This document shows, in pieces, positions 18,738 through 29,081 of a stretch of DNA of 64,000 nucleotides. Numbering within the stretch: the stretch's first letter is position 1; each line of letters starts with the position of its first letter. Made by a program: the position numbers and the translations under genes. The notes under the pieces were generated by a model. That model worked only from the letters and a program-made list of their open reading frames with translations, did not search any database and was not told where the DNA came from. Source of the stretch: Anaerolineaceae bacterium UBA4775 (GTDB taxonomy: Bacteria > Chloroflexota > Anaerolineae > Anaerolineales > Anaerolineaceae); contig DHHJ01000022.1 of assembly GCA_002403205.1 (NCBI GenBank), forward strand, positions 1-64,000, given 5' to 3'.

Positions 18738-18766
18738 TTGACAGGAAATTAAAGTAATGATAATAT
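18738..18766 (+). promoter_or_regulatory. Promoter of the second P-type ATPase gene
   Basis: TTGACA (18738-18743), a 17-bp spacer and TAATAT (18761-18766) form a near-consensus promoter. The leader to the ATG at 18945 would be about 170 nt. Confidence 0.7.
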
Positions 18767-18782
18767 CCCCCGTACAGGATAT
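18763..18782 (+). promoter_or_regulatory. Candidate CsoR-type operator (site 1)
   Basis: Inverted repeat ATATCC / GGATAT with an 8-bp centre rich in C, overlapping the -10 box. Its position matches the operator of the divergent csoR operon, and it probably serves the second CsoR-like protein encoded after the ATPase. Confidence 0.5.
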
Positions 18783-18871
18783 AGAGCGAACCAAGCAATA
18801 AAATAAAAATATCCACAATAATTTCAGTAATAAATAAATAAATAAATACACAAAAATTGGCAAAGTACCAT

Positions 18872-18891
18872 ATAACCCCCCACAGGGTTAT
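18872..18891 (+). promoter_or_regulatory. Candidate CsoR-type operator (site 2)
   Basis: A perfect 7-bp inverted repeat ATAACCC / GGGTTAT around CCCACA lies in the leader 53 bp before the ATPase ATG. It resembles the C/G-tract operators of the CsoR family; its distance from the promoter is unusual. Confidence 0.45.
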
Positions 18892-18944
18892 GGTTTCAGT
18901 ATGCATTTTTACCTAACCAAAACCAAATATCGAGGAGAATCGTA

Positions 18945-20885
18945 ATGAAAGAAACCCCAACCACTTCCCAGGATCCATTGGTGTGCACGACCTGTGAAAA
19001 AGTGCCTGCTGGATTTTTTAAGCGCTACCAGGGATTTTTATTATCCCCAGGCACGTTGATCACCGCAGCCAATGCCTTGCTGCTGTTGTTGGGCTTTATC
19101 GCCTGGCTGTTCGGGCAGGGGCAAGCCGCCAGCTGGCTGTTCCTGGCATCGGCGATCATCGGGGGTGCACCCATCTTCAAACTGGCCGTAACCAACATCA
19201 TCAAGAATTTTGACCTGACCGCCGGTGTGATGGTGAGCATCGCCATGATCGCGGCCATTTTGGTCAGAGAGTATAGCGCTGCTGCCATCGTTGCCTTTAT
19301 GATGCTCGTGGGAGAGATGTTAGAGAACTTCACCGTTGCCAAGGCGGATAATGCCTTGCAGGAACTCGAGCAACTGGTGCCTGAGTTTGTGGACATGGTC
19401 CAGGGTGATGAGGTCGTCACGGTGGCTATCCAAAGCGTGCGCACCGATGATGTGGTGCTGATCAAACCGGGCGGACGCATTCCCGTGGACGGCACGGTGG
19501 TTAAAGGTACGGCATCCGTCAATCAGGCCTCGATTACCGGTGAATCCATCCCGGTGGATAAAGAGGTCGGTGACAGTGTTTACGCAGGCACTTTGTGCAT
19601 GTCCGGTGCGATTGAAGTACGGGTTAACAATGTCGGTGAGGAAACCACATTGGGGAACATGATCCGGCTGGTGAAAGAAGCTCGCAGCAGCAAAGCGCCT
19701 GTGCAGCGTTTGGCCAACAAATATGCCCAATACCTGACGCCAACTGCCCTGGTGATCGCAGCTATCACCTATGCCCTCACCGGCGATATCATCCGCGGGA
19801 TCACGGTGTTGATCGTGATCTGCCCCTGTTCTTTGGTCCTGGCGACACCGACGGCGCTGGTCGCATCGATTGGCAATGCTGCTAAACGCGGTGTGCTGGT
19901 GAAAAACGGATCCTCCATGGAGGTGATCGGCAAGGTGGATATCGTTGCCTTTGACAAGACCGGCACATTGACCCTGGGACAGCCCAGCCTTAAAGAAACG
20001 ATCAGCATCAACGGACTTAAACCTGATGTTCTGCTAGGTTTGGCGGCCAGTGTTGAGCGCTCGAGTGAACACCCATTGGCGCGGGCGATCGTCTTGGCTG
20101 CAAAACAGCAGCAGATCGACACCTTTCCTGCTGACAACTTCGAGGCGCTTCCTGGCCATGGTGTCAAAGGTACGGTCAAAGAGCACGAAGTCGTGATTGG
20201 CAACCGCATGTTGAATGAGGAAGCACTTACATTAAAGGAAAAGGATGCCCTGCACTTTGAGCAACTGGAGGAAGAAGGCAACACCGTCATCCCCGTTGCC
20301 GTTGACCAGGAGATCGCCGGGTTCCTGGTCATCTCCGACTCGCACCGTCCCGAATCGCTGCAAGCGATCAAGGACTTGAAGGCAATGGGAATTAAAGAAA
20401 CCGTGTTGATCAGCGGTGATAACCAACGCGTGGCTGATGCGATCGGACACAGCCTGGGTGTCGATAAGGTCTATGCCCACACGCTGCCGGGCGAAAAACT
20501 GGATATTATCCGGGATTACCAAGCACAGGGTTACAAGATCGCCTACATCGGTGATGGCGTCAACGACGCACCGGCACTGGCGGCCTCGGATGTCGGGGTG
20601 GCCATGGGTACGATTGGCACCAATGTGGCCATGGAGACGGCAGACATTGTTCTGCTCACCGACAATGTTGACCGCATCCCGTATCTGATCGACCTCAGCC
20701 GGGTTGCACTTAAAGTCATCCGCAATAACGTGATGTTTTCCATGAGCTGGAATATCCTCTCCGTGGTGCTGGGAGCCTTTGGCACCATTGGCCCAGTGGT
20801 CGGCGCGATCATGCATGAGATCTCAGCGCTGCCCGTCATCGCCAATTCAGCCCGGTTGACCAATCGAAAATCGAAGTATAGCTAA
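18945..20885 (+). CDS. Heavy-metal P-type ATPase of uncertain specificity
   Basis: P1B-type transporter of 646 aa lacking an N-terminal HMA domain; instead it has a short CTTC motif (C14, C17). The core motifs are intact: TGES (198-201), CPC (293-295, CPCSLVLATP), D337 in DKTGT, SEHPLARA and GDGVNDAP. The last membrane segments read MSWNILSVVLG and MHEISALPVIANS. This is neither the copper set (YN, MxxSS) nor the zinc/cadmium set (K and DxG), so the metal cannot be read from sequence. GAGGAG precedes the ATG. A CsoR-like gene follows 23 bp downstream, suggesting control by Cu or another CsoR/RcnR-type ligand such as Ni or Co. Confidence 0.9.
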   Translation: MKETPTTSQDPLVCTTCEKVPAGFFKRYQGFLLSPGTLITAANALLLLLGFIAWLFGQGQAASWLFLASAIIGGAPIFKLAVTNIIKNFDLTAGVMVSIAMIAAILVREYSAAAIVAFMMLVGEMLENFTVAKADNALQELEQLVPEFVDMVQGDEVVTVAIQSVRTDDVVLIKPGGRIPVDGTVVKGTASVNQASITGESIPVDKEVGDSVYAGTLCMSGAIEVRVNNVGEETTLGNMIRLVKEARSSKAPVQRLANKYAQYLTPTALVIAAITYALTGDIIRGITVLIVICPCSLVLATPTALVASIGNAAKRGVLVKNGSSMEVIGKVDIVAFDKTGTLTLGQPSLKETISINGLKPDVLLGLAASVERSSEHPLARAIVLAAKQQQIDTFPADNFEALPGHGVKGTVKEHEVVIGNRMLNEEALTLKEKDALHFEQLEEEGNTVIPVAVDQEIAGFLVISDSHRPESLQAIKDLKAMGIKETVLISGDNQRVADAIGHSLGVDKVYAHTLPGEKLDIIRDYQAQGYKIAYIGDGVNDAPALAASDVGVAMGTIGTNVAMETADIVLLTDNVDRIPYLIDLSRVALKVIRNNVMFSMSWNILSVVLGAFGTIGPVVGAIMHEISALPVIANSARLTNRKSKYS

Positions 20886-20908
20886 CTCAGAGTTTTAGGA
20901 GGCTTCAG

Positions 20909-21196
20909 ATGGCATTCGAAAATGATCACATTCATGTGCATAAGAAATCAAAAGCTATCATCAACCGCCTGTCTCGGATTGAAGGGCATATCCGCAGCGT
21001 CAAGGGCATGGTTGAGGAAGGCCGAGATTGTGCAGAGATCCTGATCCAGGTATCTGCGGTCAAGGCAGCGATCAATAAAGTCGGGATGACGCTGCTGGAG
21101 GATCACCTTGAATCCTGCCTGTTCCATGAGGGCATTGCGCCCGACGAAAACGAAATTTGGTTGAGTGTAAAGGACGTTTTAAACACTTATTTTTGA
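20909..21196 (+). CDS. Second CsoR/RcnR-family repressor
   Basis: Helical metal-responsive repressor of 95 aa. The Cys-His-Cys site is present: RDCAEILIQ, then EDHLESC. The first helix IINRLSRIEGHIRSVKGMVEEG is shared with CsoR/FrmR/RcnR proteins. The N-terminus carries DHIHVHKKSK, a His-rich start that in RcnR- or CsoR-like proteins can add metal ligands, so a metal other than copper is possible. TAGGAGG precedes the ATG. It is cotranscribed with the ATPase gene and is about 40% similar by eye to the divergent csoR product. Confidence 0.88.
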   Translation: MAFENDHIHVHKKSKAIINRLSRIEGHIRSVKGMVEEGRDCAEILIQVSAVKAAINKVGMTLLEDHLESCLFHEGIAPDENEIWLSVKDVLNTYF

Positions 21197-21232
21197 TGAA
21201 TTGATTTTTACGACGCCTAGAAAGTAAAAAAG

Positions 21233-22225
<993 letters not shown>

Positions 22226-22241
22226 GAAAACGAAATTGTCT

Positions 22242-23246
22242 ATGGCCCTAAAAAACACCCTTGATCAATCGTCAGAATACTTGCTTGAAGCATCTCAAGT
22301 GAAAAAACATTTCCCTATACTGAAGGGATTCATGCAGAAGGAAGTGGGTGCGGTTCGTGCCGTGGATGGTGTAAATCTGCAAGTTAAACGAGGTGAGACT
22401 CTCGGCCTTGTCGGTGAAAGCGGCTGTGGAAAATCCACCCTGGGCAGAACAATTGTTGGTTTGTATGAACCGACAGATGGGCAAATCGTATTTAATGGGG
22501 TGAATATTTCCGGTTTGAAGGGCCTTCAACGCAAGCAGGTACAGCGGCAGATGCAAATGATCTTTCAAGACCCGTTTGCTTCAATGAACCCGCGTGTCAG
22601 GATCAAGAAAATTGTTGGAGAGCCCCTGACCGTTCATGAAAAGCTGCGGGGCAGCCAACTGACGGATACGGTTGCCTGTATTCTTGAGCAAGTTGGCATC
22701 GACGCCGAATGTATGAACAGGTTTCCCCACGAGTTTAGCGGAGGCCAGCGCCAACGCATTGCGATTGCCCGGTCAATCGCCTTGAATCCTGAATTGATCG
22801 TGTGCGATGAGCCGGTCTCCTCCCTGGATGTATCGATCCGTTCTCAGATCTTAAATTTGCTCAAACAGATCCAGGATCAATTTCAATTGACTTATTTGTT
22901 TATTTCTCATGATTTAGCGGTCATTCGGCATATTTCTGATCATGTCGCTGTCATGTATTTGGGCTGCATCATGGAAAATGCCGATAGGGAATCTCTGTAT
23001 GCCAATCCGCTGCACCCGTATACCCAGGGCTTGCTATCGGCGATTCCTGTACCTAACCCGAAATTGGAGCGTGAACGAAAAAGGATTGAGTTGCGCGGGG
23101 AAATCCCCAGCCCATCGAATCCCCCTACGGGATGTCGCTTCAACACACGCTGCCCTAAGTGTATGCCGGGTGTTTGTGGGCATACCGTACCAGAATTGAT
23201 TGAAACGCAGCCAGGACACTGGGTTGCATGCCACTTGTTCAGCTAA
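22242..23246 (+). CDS. dppF: Dipeptide/oligopeptide ABC transporter ATPase DppF-like
   Basis: Second ATPase (334 aa), paired with DppD. Walker A GESGCGKST, MIFQDPFASMNPR, signature FSGGQRQR, Walker B LIVCDEPVSSLD, and a C-terminal Cys-rich tail (CRFNTRCPKCMPGVC) of the oligopeptide_HPY type. The frame is open far upstream inside dppD, but ATG 22242, 16 bp after the dppD stop, fits the family start (LLEASQVKKHFP). It hydrolyses ATP for the DppB/DppC channel. Confidence 0.92.
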   Translation: MALKNTLDQSSEYLLEASQVKKHFPILKGFMQKEVGAVRAVDGVNLQVKRGETLGLVGESGCGKSTLGRTIVGLYEPTDGQIVFNGVNISGLKGLQRKQVQRQMQMIFQDPFASMNPRVRIKKIVGEPLTVHEKLRGSQLTDTVACILEQVGIDAECMNRFPHEFSGGQRQRIAIARSIALNPELIVCDEPVSSLDVSIRSQILNLLKQIQDQFQLTYLFISHDLAVIRHISDHVAVMYLGCIMENADRESLYANPLHPYTQGLLSAIPVPNPKLERERKRIELRGEIPSPSNPPTGCRFNTRCPKCMPGVCGHTVPELIETQPGHWVACHLFS

Positions 23247-23352
23247 TGCCAAACATCCATTTGGCAAGAAGGAGGTTGTGAATTTGATCAAAGGAAAAGA
23301 TGTCGTTTATATGATTGCTGTTATGTTTTGAACAATTGATGAGGAGAAAATT

Positions 23353-25125
23353 ATGCGTACTAAAGAAAAACAAAATAAAACCAGGCTGTTTTTTCTTGGC
23401 GTACTTGTCGCCATCATGCTGATCGTGACAGCCTGTGCTCCCCAACCAGCACCTGCTCCTGCAGAGGAACCAGCAGGGCTGGCTGAAGAGCAACCCGCCG
23501 CAGAAGCGCCTGTTGCCGAAGCACCGAGCGAGGAAACTGAAGAGACCGAAGAAACCCCCGTTGAAGAAGTTGTGGAAGAACCTGGGTTCATGGTCGAACG
23601 GTTCCGGGCAGCCATTATCGGTGACGAGTCCACCCTGAATCCTTTCACCTATGTGACAGGCGAACCCGGCTGGAACGTGCTGATGATGCAATATGATTCG
23701 CTGTTCACGATGAATATCGTCGGCGAGCCTGTGCCCTGGCTTGTGACAGACTGGTCTCTGAGCGAGGATGGCCTTTCTTACACATTGTCCCTTCGGGATG
23801 ATGTCAGCTGGAATGATGGCACCCCATTTACGGCGCACGATGTCAAATTCACCTTTGATTACCTGACCTTGAACGCAGTCGGCCGTTTTGCCCGCGACAT
23901 TCGTGGTTTTGAGTCTGCAGAGGTTGTTGATGACTACCAGGTGGTGATCAACCTGGTCAACCCCAATCCGGGCTATGTGCGCCTGGCCTTTGCCGATGTT
24001 CCCATCATCCCGCAACACATCTGGGAAGGTGTGAACGATCCACAAAACCATCAATTCGAAGATGTGACCAACGTTGGCACCGGTCCTTACATGCTGATGG
24101 AATACGCACCGGACCAATTCTATCGTTTCGTGGCCAATGAGAATTACTTCGCTGGTATGCCCACTGTGGGCGAGCTGGTACTGATCAAGTTTGCTGATGA
24201 TGCAGGCGCCCAGGCGGCCTTCCGGACCAACGAAGTTGACATGATCTTCCGGGTGATCCCTCCCGAACAAATTGACCTGCTGAGCATGGTCGATGGCGTA
24301 TCGATCGCCCAGGGCCCCCTGTTTGGCACACAAATGCTCATGATGAACTACGATGTGGAACCCTTCAATCTGGTTGAAGTGCGCCAGGCCGTGGCTTACG
24401 CCCTCGATCGTGAAGATATGATCGATACGGTTTATCTTGGCGCAGCAACAGCCGGCAGCAATGGCTGGATTCATCCCGATTCGCCTTTTTATAACTCGCA
24501 GATCGTTCAGGAATACAACCCCGAGCGTGCTGTTGAGCTGTTGGAAAGTGTTGGGATTGTTGATAGTGATGGCGGTGGTGTGCGTGAGTATGAAGGCGCT
24601 GAACTTTCGTTTGAACTGATCACCCCCAGTGGCAATGCCCTGCGCTTGCGGCTGGCTGAGCTGATCAAGGAGATGCTGGCCCAGGTTGGTATTCAGGTCA
24701 ACGTTGCCTCGGTGGAACAGACCACCTGGGAAGATATGGTCTGGCCTGAATTTGATATCACCTTCGGTCGCAGCTATGAGCTTTCGATGTGGGGTTGGTC
24801 TGCCCCGGTGCAGGCTGATGTTTTCCGTGCACCTGAGCTGGTTCACTCCGATCCATTGATCGGCCCGCTGAACCTGTCAGGCGCAAACAGTGAAGATATC
24901 GATCGCATCGCCAACGAGATGGCCTCTTCGCAAGACCCAGAATATCGTACTGAGAAGATCAAAGAATTGCAGCAGGCTATCGCCGATGAGATGCCATTTG
25001 TCATTCTGATGTACCCGGATGGAAACTACGCTTACTGGTCATCGGTTTATGACAACCTGGCCTTTATCGCTGGCCAGGGTGTGGTCAATAAACTTTCATT
25101 CCTGCCTGAATCTGCACGTCCGTAG
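23353..25125 (+). CDS. Peptide ABC transporter substrate-binding lipoprotein
   Basis: Binding protein of 590 aa of the family 5 (DppA/OppA) type. Signal peptide with lipobox VTAC, then an Ala/Pro/Glu-rich linker (about 30-75). Family features include LVTDWSLSEDGLSYTLSLRDDVSWNDGTPF near residue 130 and, further on, AVAYALDRE and ERAVELLESVG. It would deliver peptides, or possibly another family 5 ligand such as a glycoside or nickel chelate, to the permeases encoded next. GAGGAG sits before the ATG. A long open frame on the opposite strand is a composition shadow. Confidence 0.9.
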   Translation: MRTKEKQNKTRLFFLGVLVAIMLIVTACAPQPAPAPAEEPAGLAEEQPAAEAPVAEAPSEETEETEETPVEEVVEEPGFMVERFRAAIIGDESTLNPFTYVTGEPGWNVLMMQYDSLFTMNIVGEPVPWLVTDWSLSEDGLSYTLSLRDDVSWNDGTPFTAHDVKFTFDYLTLNAVGRFARDIRGFESAEVVDDYQVVINLVNPNPGYVRLAFADVPIIPQHIWEGVNDPQNHQFEDVTNVGTGPYMLMEYAPDQFYRFVANENYFAGMPTVGELVLIKFADDAGAQAAFRTNEVDMIFRVIPPEQIDLLSMVDGVSIAQGPLFGTQMLMMNYDVEPFNLVEVRQAVAYALDREDMIDTVYLGAATAGSNGWIHPDSPFYNSQIVQEYNPERAVELLESVGIVDSDGGGVREYEGAELSFELITPSGNALRLRLAELIKEMLAQVGIQVNVASVEQTTWEDMVWPEFDITFGRSYELSMWGWSAPVQADVFRAPELVHSDPLIGPLNLSGANSEDIDRIANEMASSQDPEYRTEKIKELQQAIADEMPFVILMYPDGNYAYWSSVYDNLAFIAGQGVVNKLSFLPESARP

Positions 25126-25143
25126 GTATAAGGAGCAACTGTT

Positions 25144-26115
25144 ATGCGAATTGGGCTGAAGGGAAACCGCTTATTAGAATATTTGCTGGTGTTTATCGTC
25201 GCGGTCACATTGAATTTTTTCCTTCCAAGGTTAATGCCTGGCAATCCTTTGGCTTTACTTGCCGGGGTTGATGTTGGCCTGATGACGCCCGAAGAGCGAG
25301 CTGAAGTAATCATAGAGGCTGGTCTTGACCAGCCTCTATGGAAACAGTATTTCAAATACATAGGAAACCTGCTGCGCGGTGATTTTGGTTATTCCTACCG
25401 GCAGAAGATGCCGATCATCGACATGATCATGGACCGCCTGCCTTGGACCTTGCTGATAACTGGGCTTTCGCTCATAGTCTCTTCCATTTTGGGGGTGGTT
25501 TTAGGTGCCATCGCGGCCTGGTATCGGGCTAAAGCGATTGATATTTCCTTATTGTGGACGATGATCCTGCTGGGTTCGATGCCTTCCTTTTGGCTGGGCA
25601 TGCTGCTCATCTCTGTTGTCTCGGTTGAAAACCGGCTGCTGCCTTCGTTTGGCGCTATCACGCCGGCAATGAGCCTGACAGGCTGGGAGAAAACCAAGGA
25701 CATTCTTGAGCATGCCGTTTTACCTGTAACGACCTTATCGATTTTGAGCGTCCCGGGCATTTTTCTTACCATGCGCTATACCATGCTCGGTGTTTTGGGA
25801 GAAGATTTCATTCGAACAGCACGGGCGAAAGGATTGAGCGAGAAGGTGGTCTTGTTCCGACACGTTGTGCGGAATTCATTGGCCCCGGTTGTGACCATCC
25901 TGGCGATCCGTCTCGGGTATGCCTTTGGTGGAACCGTGGTGACTGAAACGGTGTTTTCCTACCCGGGTTTGGGACGGTTGATCTACGAATCGGTCAGTAA
26001 CCGGGATTACCCGGTGCTCCAGGCGGCATTTTTGGTGATCACCATCGCTGTATTGGTCTCAAACATCCTGGCAGATTTAATGTATCCGATCCTGGATCCA
26101 AGGGCGAGGACCTAA
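25144..26115 (+). CDS. dppB: Dipeptide ABC transporter permease DppB-like
   Basis: Six-helix permease of 323 aa. The opening LEYLLVFIVAVTLNFFLPRLMPGNP matches the DppB/OppB signature, and FIRTARAKGLSEKVVLFRHVVRNSLAPVVT is the EAA coupling loop. AAGGAG precedes the ATG; the gene is 18 bp after the binding protein and 2 bp before dppC. Confidence 0.94.
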   Translation: MRIGLKGNRLLEYLLVFIVAVTLNFFLPRLMPGNPLALLAGVDVGLMTPEERAEVIIEAGLDQPLWKQYFKYIGNLLRGDFGYSYRQKMPIIDMIMDRLPWTLLITGLSLIVSSILGVVLGAIAAWYRAKAIDISLLWTMILLGSMPSFWLGMLLISVVSVENRLLPSFGAITPAMSLTGWEKTKDILEHAVLPVTTLSILSVPGIFLTMRYTMLGVLGEDFIRTARAKGLSEKVVLFRHVVRNSLAPVVTILAIRLGYAFGGTVVTETVFSYPGLGRLIYESVSNRDYPVLQAAFLVITIAVLVSNILADLMYPILDPRART

Positions 26116-26117
26116 CC

Positions 26118-27008
26118 ATGAGCACTTTAACATCGGTTCAAGTTGAAAAAACACGCCATGAAGACAAACCCGTGAGGAGAAGGTTCAATCCTTCAACTTT
26201 TGCGGGTTGGATGGGTGGTGTGATCATCGTTGGTCTGATCTTGGTGGCCATTTTTGCCAAGCAGCTCAGCCCATATGACCCGGCAGAGCGTGTCGGACGG
26301 CCTTTCCAACCGCCCAGTGCGGAACACTTGTTGGGTACAAATGACATTGGGCAGGATATCCTGAGCGAATTGATCTACGGTTCCCGGGTATCGCTGACCA
26401 TAGGCATTGTGGCATCACTGGTGACCATGGGGATTGGCACCACTGTGGGCTTGCTCGCTGGATATTTCCCCAAACGTTTGGGAAAAGTGCTGATGCGGAT
26501 CGTTGACTTGGTCTTAATCGTCCCATTCTTGCCGCTGTTGATCCTGCTGGCAGCCTATTTGGGCCGAAGTTTGTTCAACACGGTGATGATCATTGGCGTG
26601 CTGAGCTGGGCGGGTACGGCACGTGTGATTCGTTCGCACGTGCTGACGATCGTCCAACAGGATTATGTGTTAGCCTCTCGCACGATTGGCGCAGGTGACC
26701 TACACATCATTACGATGCACATCCTTCCGCAGGTGTTGCTGCTGGCTGTTGGGCAGTTCGTTCAGGCCACCAGCGGCGCGATCCTGCTTGAAGCATCCCT
26801 CAGCTTCCTGGGTTTGGGTGACCCGCTTCAAAAAAGCTGGGGCACCGTGCTCTATTGGGCGCAAGTGCGGGGTGTGTTCTTAACCCCTGCCTGGCGGTGG
26901 TGGGTCTTGCCAGCCGGGTTGCTGATCAGCCTGGCGGCCTTAGGTTTTGCTTTACTGGGATTTTCCCTGGAGCAGGTGATCAACCCTCGCCTGCGGAACT
27001 CCCATTAG
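26118..27008 (+). CDS. dppC: Dipeptide ABC transporter permease DppC-like
   Basis: Partner permease of 296 aa. Typical segments: YDPAERVGRPFQPPSAEHLLGTNDIGQDILSELIYGSR (DppC/OppC periplasmic loop, about 53-90) and the EAA loop DYVLASRTIGAGDLHIITMHILPQ. FLGLGDPLQKSWG near the C-terminus is also characteristic. Its ribosome site is weak, so translation is probably coupled to dppB. Confidence 0.94.
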   Translation: MSTLTSVQVEKTRHEDKPVRRRFNPSTFAGWMGGVIIVGLILVAIFAKQLSPYDPAERVGRPFQPPSAEHLLGTNDIGQDILSELIYGSRVSLTIGIVASLVTMGIGTTVGLLAGYFPKRLGKVLMRIVDLVLIVPFLPLLILLAAYLGRSLFNTVMIIGVLSWAGTARVIRSHVLTIVQQDYVLASRTIGAGDLHIITMHILPQVLLLAVGQFVQATSGAILLEASLSFLGLGDPLQKSWGTVLYWAQVRGVFLTPAWRWWVLPAGLLISLAALGFALLGFSLEQVINPRLRNSH

Positions 27009-27069
27009 GATCTGAGTTTTAACTGGTCCGTAATTTTTATATCGTCAGAGGATTGCAAAGGAGAAAAAT

Positions 27070-27816
27070 ATGACAAAAGTGTTAATGCTGGCCAGCTTTG
27101 GCCTTGAGATTGTGGAATGTGGCGGTGCTCTGGCCGCGCATGTGGCGGCTGGTGACGAAGTACAGGCTGCGGTGTTGATGGCCAGGTCTGAAAGCCGTGA
27201 TCAGATTGCCCAGGCAGCAAAAATCCTCGGGATCGACCAGGTGGACTTCCTGGGCTTCCCCTCCGGTGAATACACCACCGATGCGCCCTGGAAAGAAAAA
27301 GTTGTCACATTGATGCGGCGTGTGCGGCCGGACATCGTCATCACCCAGGACCCCGTCCATGCACAGCATGACCTCGATCCTGATCGGCGCACGATCGCCC
27401 TGCTGTACCCCGAATCCTTCGCCCTGGCCGGCCGTGATTGGCACGTCGAAGAATGTGGCGGGTATGAGCCACATATGGTACACACCATTTATTACATGAC
27501 GCCCGAAGAACCGAACTGCATTGTTGAGATCAGTGAGTTCTTCCACCTCAAACAAAAAGCGCTTGAGGTTTTGACCTACCAGTTAGCCTTCAGTGCGCAA
27601 TCCATCCAGCAGCGGGCCTCAGTGGACGTTCTGCGTTATGTTGTGCCGGAATATGAATCCATGAAAGCCGACCCCGTTGCACTGGGCTTGGAATTCCATA
27701 CGCAATTTGACAAAGCCCTGGCTTTGCAGCATGGTTTGGCTGGTCATTCAGGTGCCGTGCTGGGAGAGGCCTATCGCCGAGAAGGACCGTTCGTGATCGA
27801 TCGCCTTTTGGTGTAA
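27070..27816 (+). CDS. PIG-L/LmbE-like protein with altered metal site
   Basis: Protein of 248 aa with the PIG-L (LmbE) deacetylase fold: LMLASFGLEIVECGGALAAHVAAGDEVQAAVLMARSE at the start, DFLGFPSGEY in the middle, RPDIVITQDP later. The family's zinc site AHPDDE is replaced by ASFGLE, and the later DH pair (usually HPDHR) reads DPDRR, so the usual ligands appear lost. Either the protein is not a metal-dependent deacetylase or it binds metal differently. AAAGGAG precedes the ATG. It lies 61 bp after dppC within the peptide-transport operon and before a strong terminator, so a role linked to the imported substrate is likely. Confidence 0.75.
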   Translation: MTKVLMLASFGLEIVECGGALAAHVAAGDEVQAAVLMARSESRDQIAQAAKILGIDQVDFLGFPSGEYTTDAPWKEKVVTLMRRVRPDIVITQDPVHAQHDLDPDRRTIALLYPESFALAGRDWHVEECGGYEPHMVHTIYYMTPEEPNCIVEISEFFHLKQKALEVLTYQLAFSAQSIQQRASVDVLRYVVPEYESMKADPVALGLEFHTQFDKALALQHGLAGHSGAVLGEAYRREGPFVIDRLLV

Positions 27817-27883
27817 GCTGGACGAAATATCATCACACGATTGGCAGATTTGTCAGGCTGCCAACCTTGTGGATCAATTTGTG

Positions 27884-27915
27884 AAAAGGCAGTCCCGCTT
27901 TTGGACTGCCTTTTT
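27884..27915 (+). terminator. Intrinsic terminator of the peptide-transport operon
   Basis: Perfect 8-bp stem GGCAGTCC / GGACTGCC extended by an A4/T5 pairing, 7-nt loop, then TTTTT. It lies 68 bp after the PIG-L-like gene. Confidence 0.92.
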
Positions 27916-28093
27916 CATCATTTTTCTTTTCAAATCGTGCCAGGTGAGCGTAAACCGGCCTGGCTGAATGTGCGTAGTTCAACTAAATCGGCCTCTTTTG
28001 GGGAGGCCTATCGCTGCTCATATGTGGCCAACAGCGGGTTTATGAGGCACATCAAGTATAATCAGGGCTGTTTAATGAGGTGATGGTGACAGG

Positions 28094-28999
28094 ATGAAAG
28101 ACAAACATGTGGGTTTGATCGCGATGCTGGTGGCTGCCCTGGGGCTGGCGATCGCTGTGGTGTTAATGAAGGTGATCCCGCAATATACGCAGCTGCCCCC
28201 ACAGCATATCGCCATTTGGCGGTTCACGCTGGCAACCCCACCACTCCTGATTTTCCTGGCGGCAAGACGGGGACCCAAGCGGATGCTCCCCCGCCAGCCC
28301 TGGTGGTTCTTGATCCTGGGGTTGACCTTTTCCGTCGCCAGTTTTTCAGCGATTTTCGCTTTGCAGCGCTTGTCCTCTTCGATCTATGTGATCGTTCTGA
28401 ACTTTTACCCTTCCCTGGTGATGATCTACACCCTGCTCACCGGCGGCGCCGTGCCGCGCATTTTCTGGCTGGGCCTGCCCCTGACCTTGCTCGGCCTCGT
28501 TTTGACGGCTTTCGATTTTGGGTCTGTGCTGGCGGTAGACCCGTTGGGCCTGGTGATCACCCTGGTGAATGCCCTGGCCTTGGCGGCCTTCATGTTGATC
28601 AGCGCCTGGGCATTCAGAGGGCTTGACAAGCCGTTGACGGGCACCCTGGGCGTGATGCTCGGGGGGATGGCGGTCGGGTTGCTGCTGATCCCCTTGCTGG
28701 GCATCAGCATGCCTGCCAATATAAAGGAATGGCTATTATTATTCAGCTTCAGCCTGTTTGGCACGTTAATGCCTATCATGGCCATGAATTTCAGCCTGAA
28801 GTACATCGGTGCGGCCAGGGGGTCGATCATCGTCACGGTACAACCGGTATTGACCATTCTGATCGCCATGGTGTTCCTGAATGAAACCCTCACGCTTCAG
28901 CAATGGTTCGGCGGCGCATTAGTGATCCTGTCGATTGTCCTGATGCAGCGCAGCCCCGATCGGTTGGGAAAGCCGGTGGCCGAAGGTCAGCCCAGGTAA
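28094..28999 (+). CDS. EamA/DMT-superfamily transporter
   Basis: Integral membrane protein of 301 aa with ten predicted transmembrane helices in two EamA repeats (about 5-140 and 150-290). AIAVVLMKVIPQYTQLPPQHIAIWRF and the second-half VTVQPVLTILIAMVFLNETLT are typical of drug/metabolite transporters. The substrate cannot be predicted. ATG 28094 follows a purine-rich GACAGG. It is the first gene after the peptide operon terminator. Confidence 0.85.
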   Translation: MKDKHVGLIAMLVAALGLAIAVVLMKVIPQYTQLPPQHIAIWRFTLATPPLLIFLAARRGPKRMLPRQPWWFLILGLTFSVASFSAIFALQRLSSSIYVIVLNFYPSLVMIYTLLTGGAVPRIFWLGLPLTLLGLVLTAFDFGSVLAVDPLGLVITLVNALALAAFMLISAWAFRGLDKPLTGTLGVMLGGMAVGLLLIPLLGISMPANIKEWLLLFSFSLFGTLMPIMAMNFSLKYIGAARGSIIVTVQPVLTILIAMVFLNETLTLQQWFGGALVILSIVLMQRSPDRLGKPVAEGQPR

Positions 29000-29081
29000 T
29001 GGCTGCGGGCTGTAACGCCCGGCCGGCCTAATTGAACACGGCTGGCAGTGCAGGAGATTAACCATGGAGGAAATCTGAGCA

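Larger units (their letters stand above)
18529..18944. other. Divergent control region between the two metal ATPase operons
   Basis: 416 bp with no convincing gene. It holds the plus-strand promoter at 18738-18766, two palindromes at 18763-18782 and 18872-18891, and an AAAT microsatellite around 18829-18848. The stretch 18529-18737 shows nothing recognisable. Confidence 0.6.

Noticed and set aside
18829..18848. AAAT microsatellite as a phase-variation tract
   Set aside because: It lies in a leader between promoter and gene, not inside a frame, and is short; no evidence that its length alters expression.
23239..24846. A 535-codon open frame on the minus strand
   Set aside because: It lies wholly opposite the peptide-binding protein gene, which has a ribosome site, lipobox and family motifs. 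The antisense frame has no domain sense and reflects codon composition.
27841..28083. An 80-codon frame between the PIG-L-like and EamA genes
   Set aside because: It spans a strong intrinsic terminator and lacks a ribosome site; chance frame.
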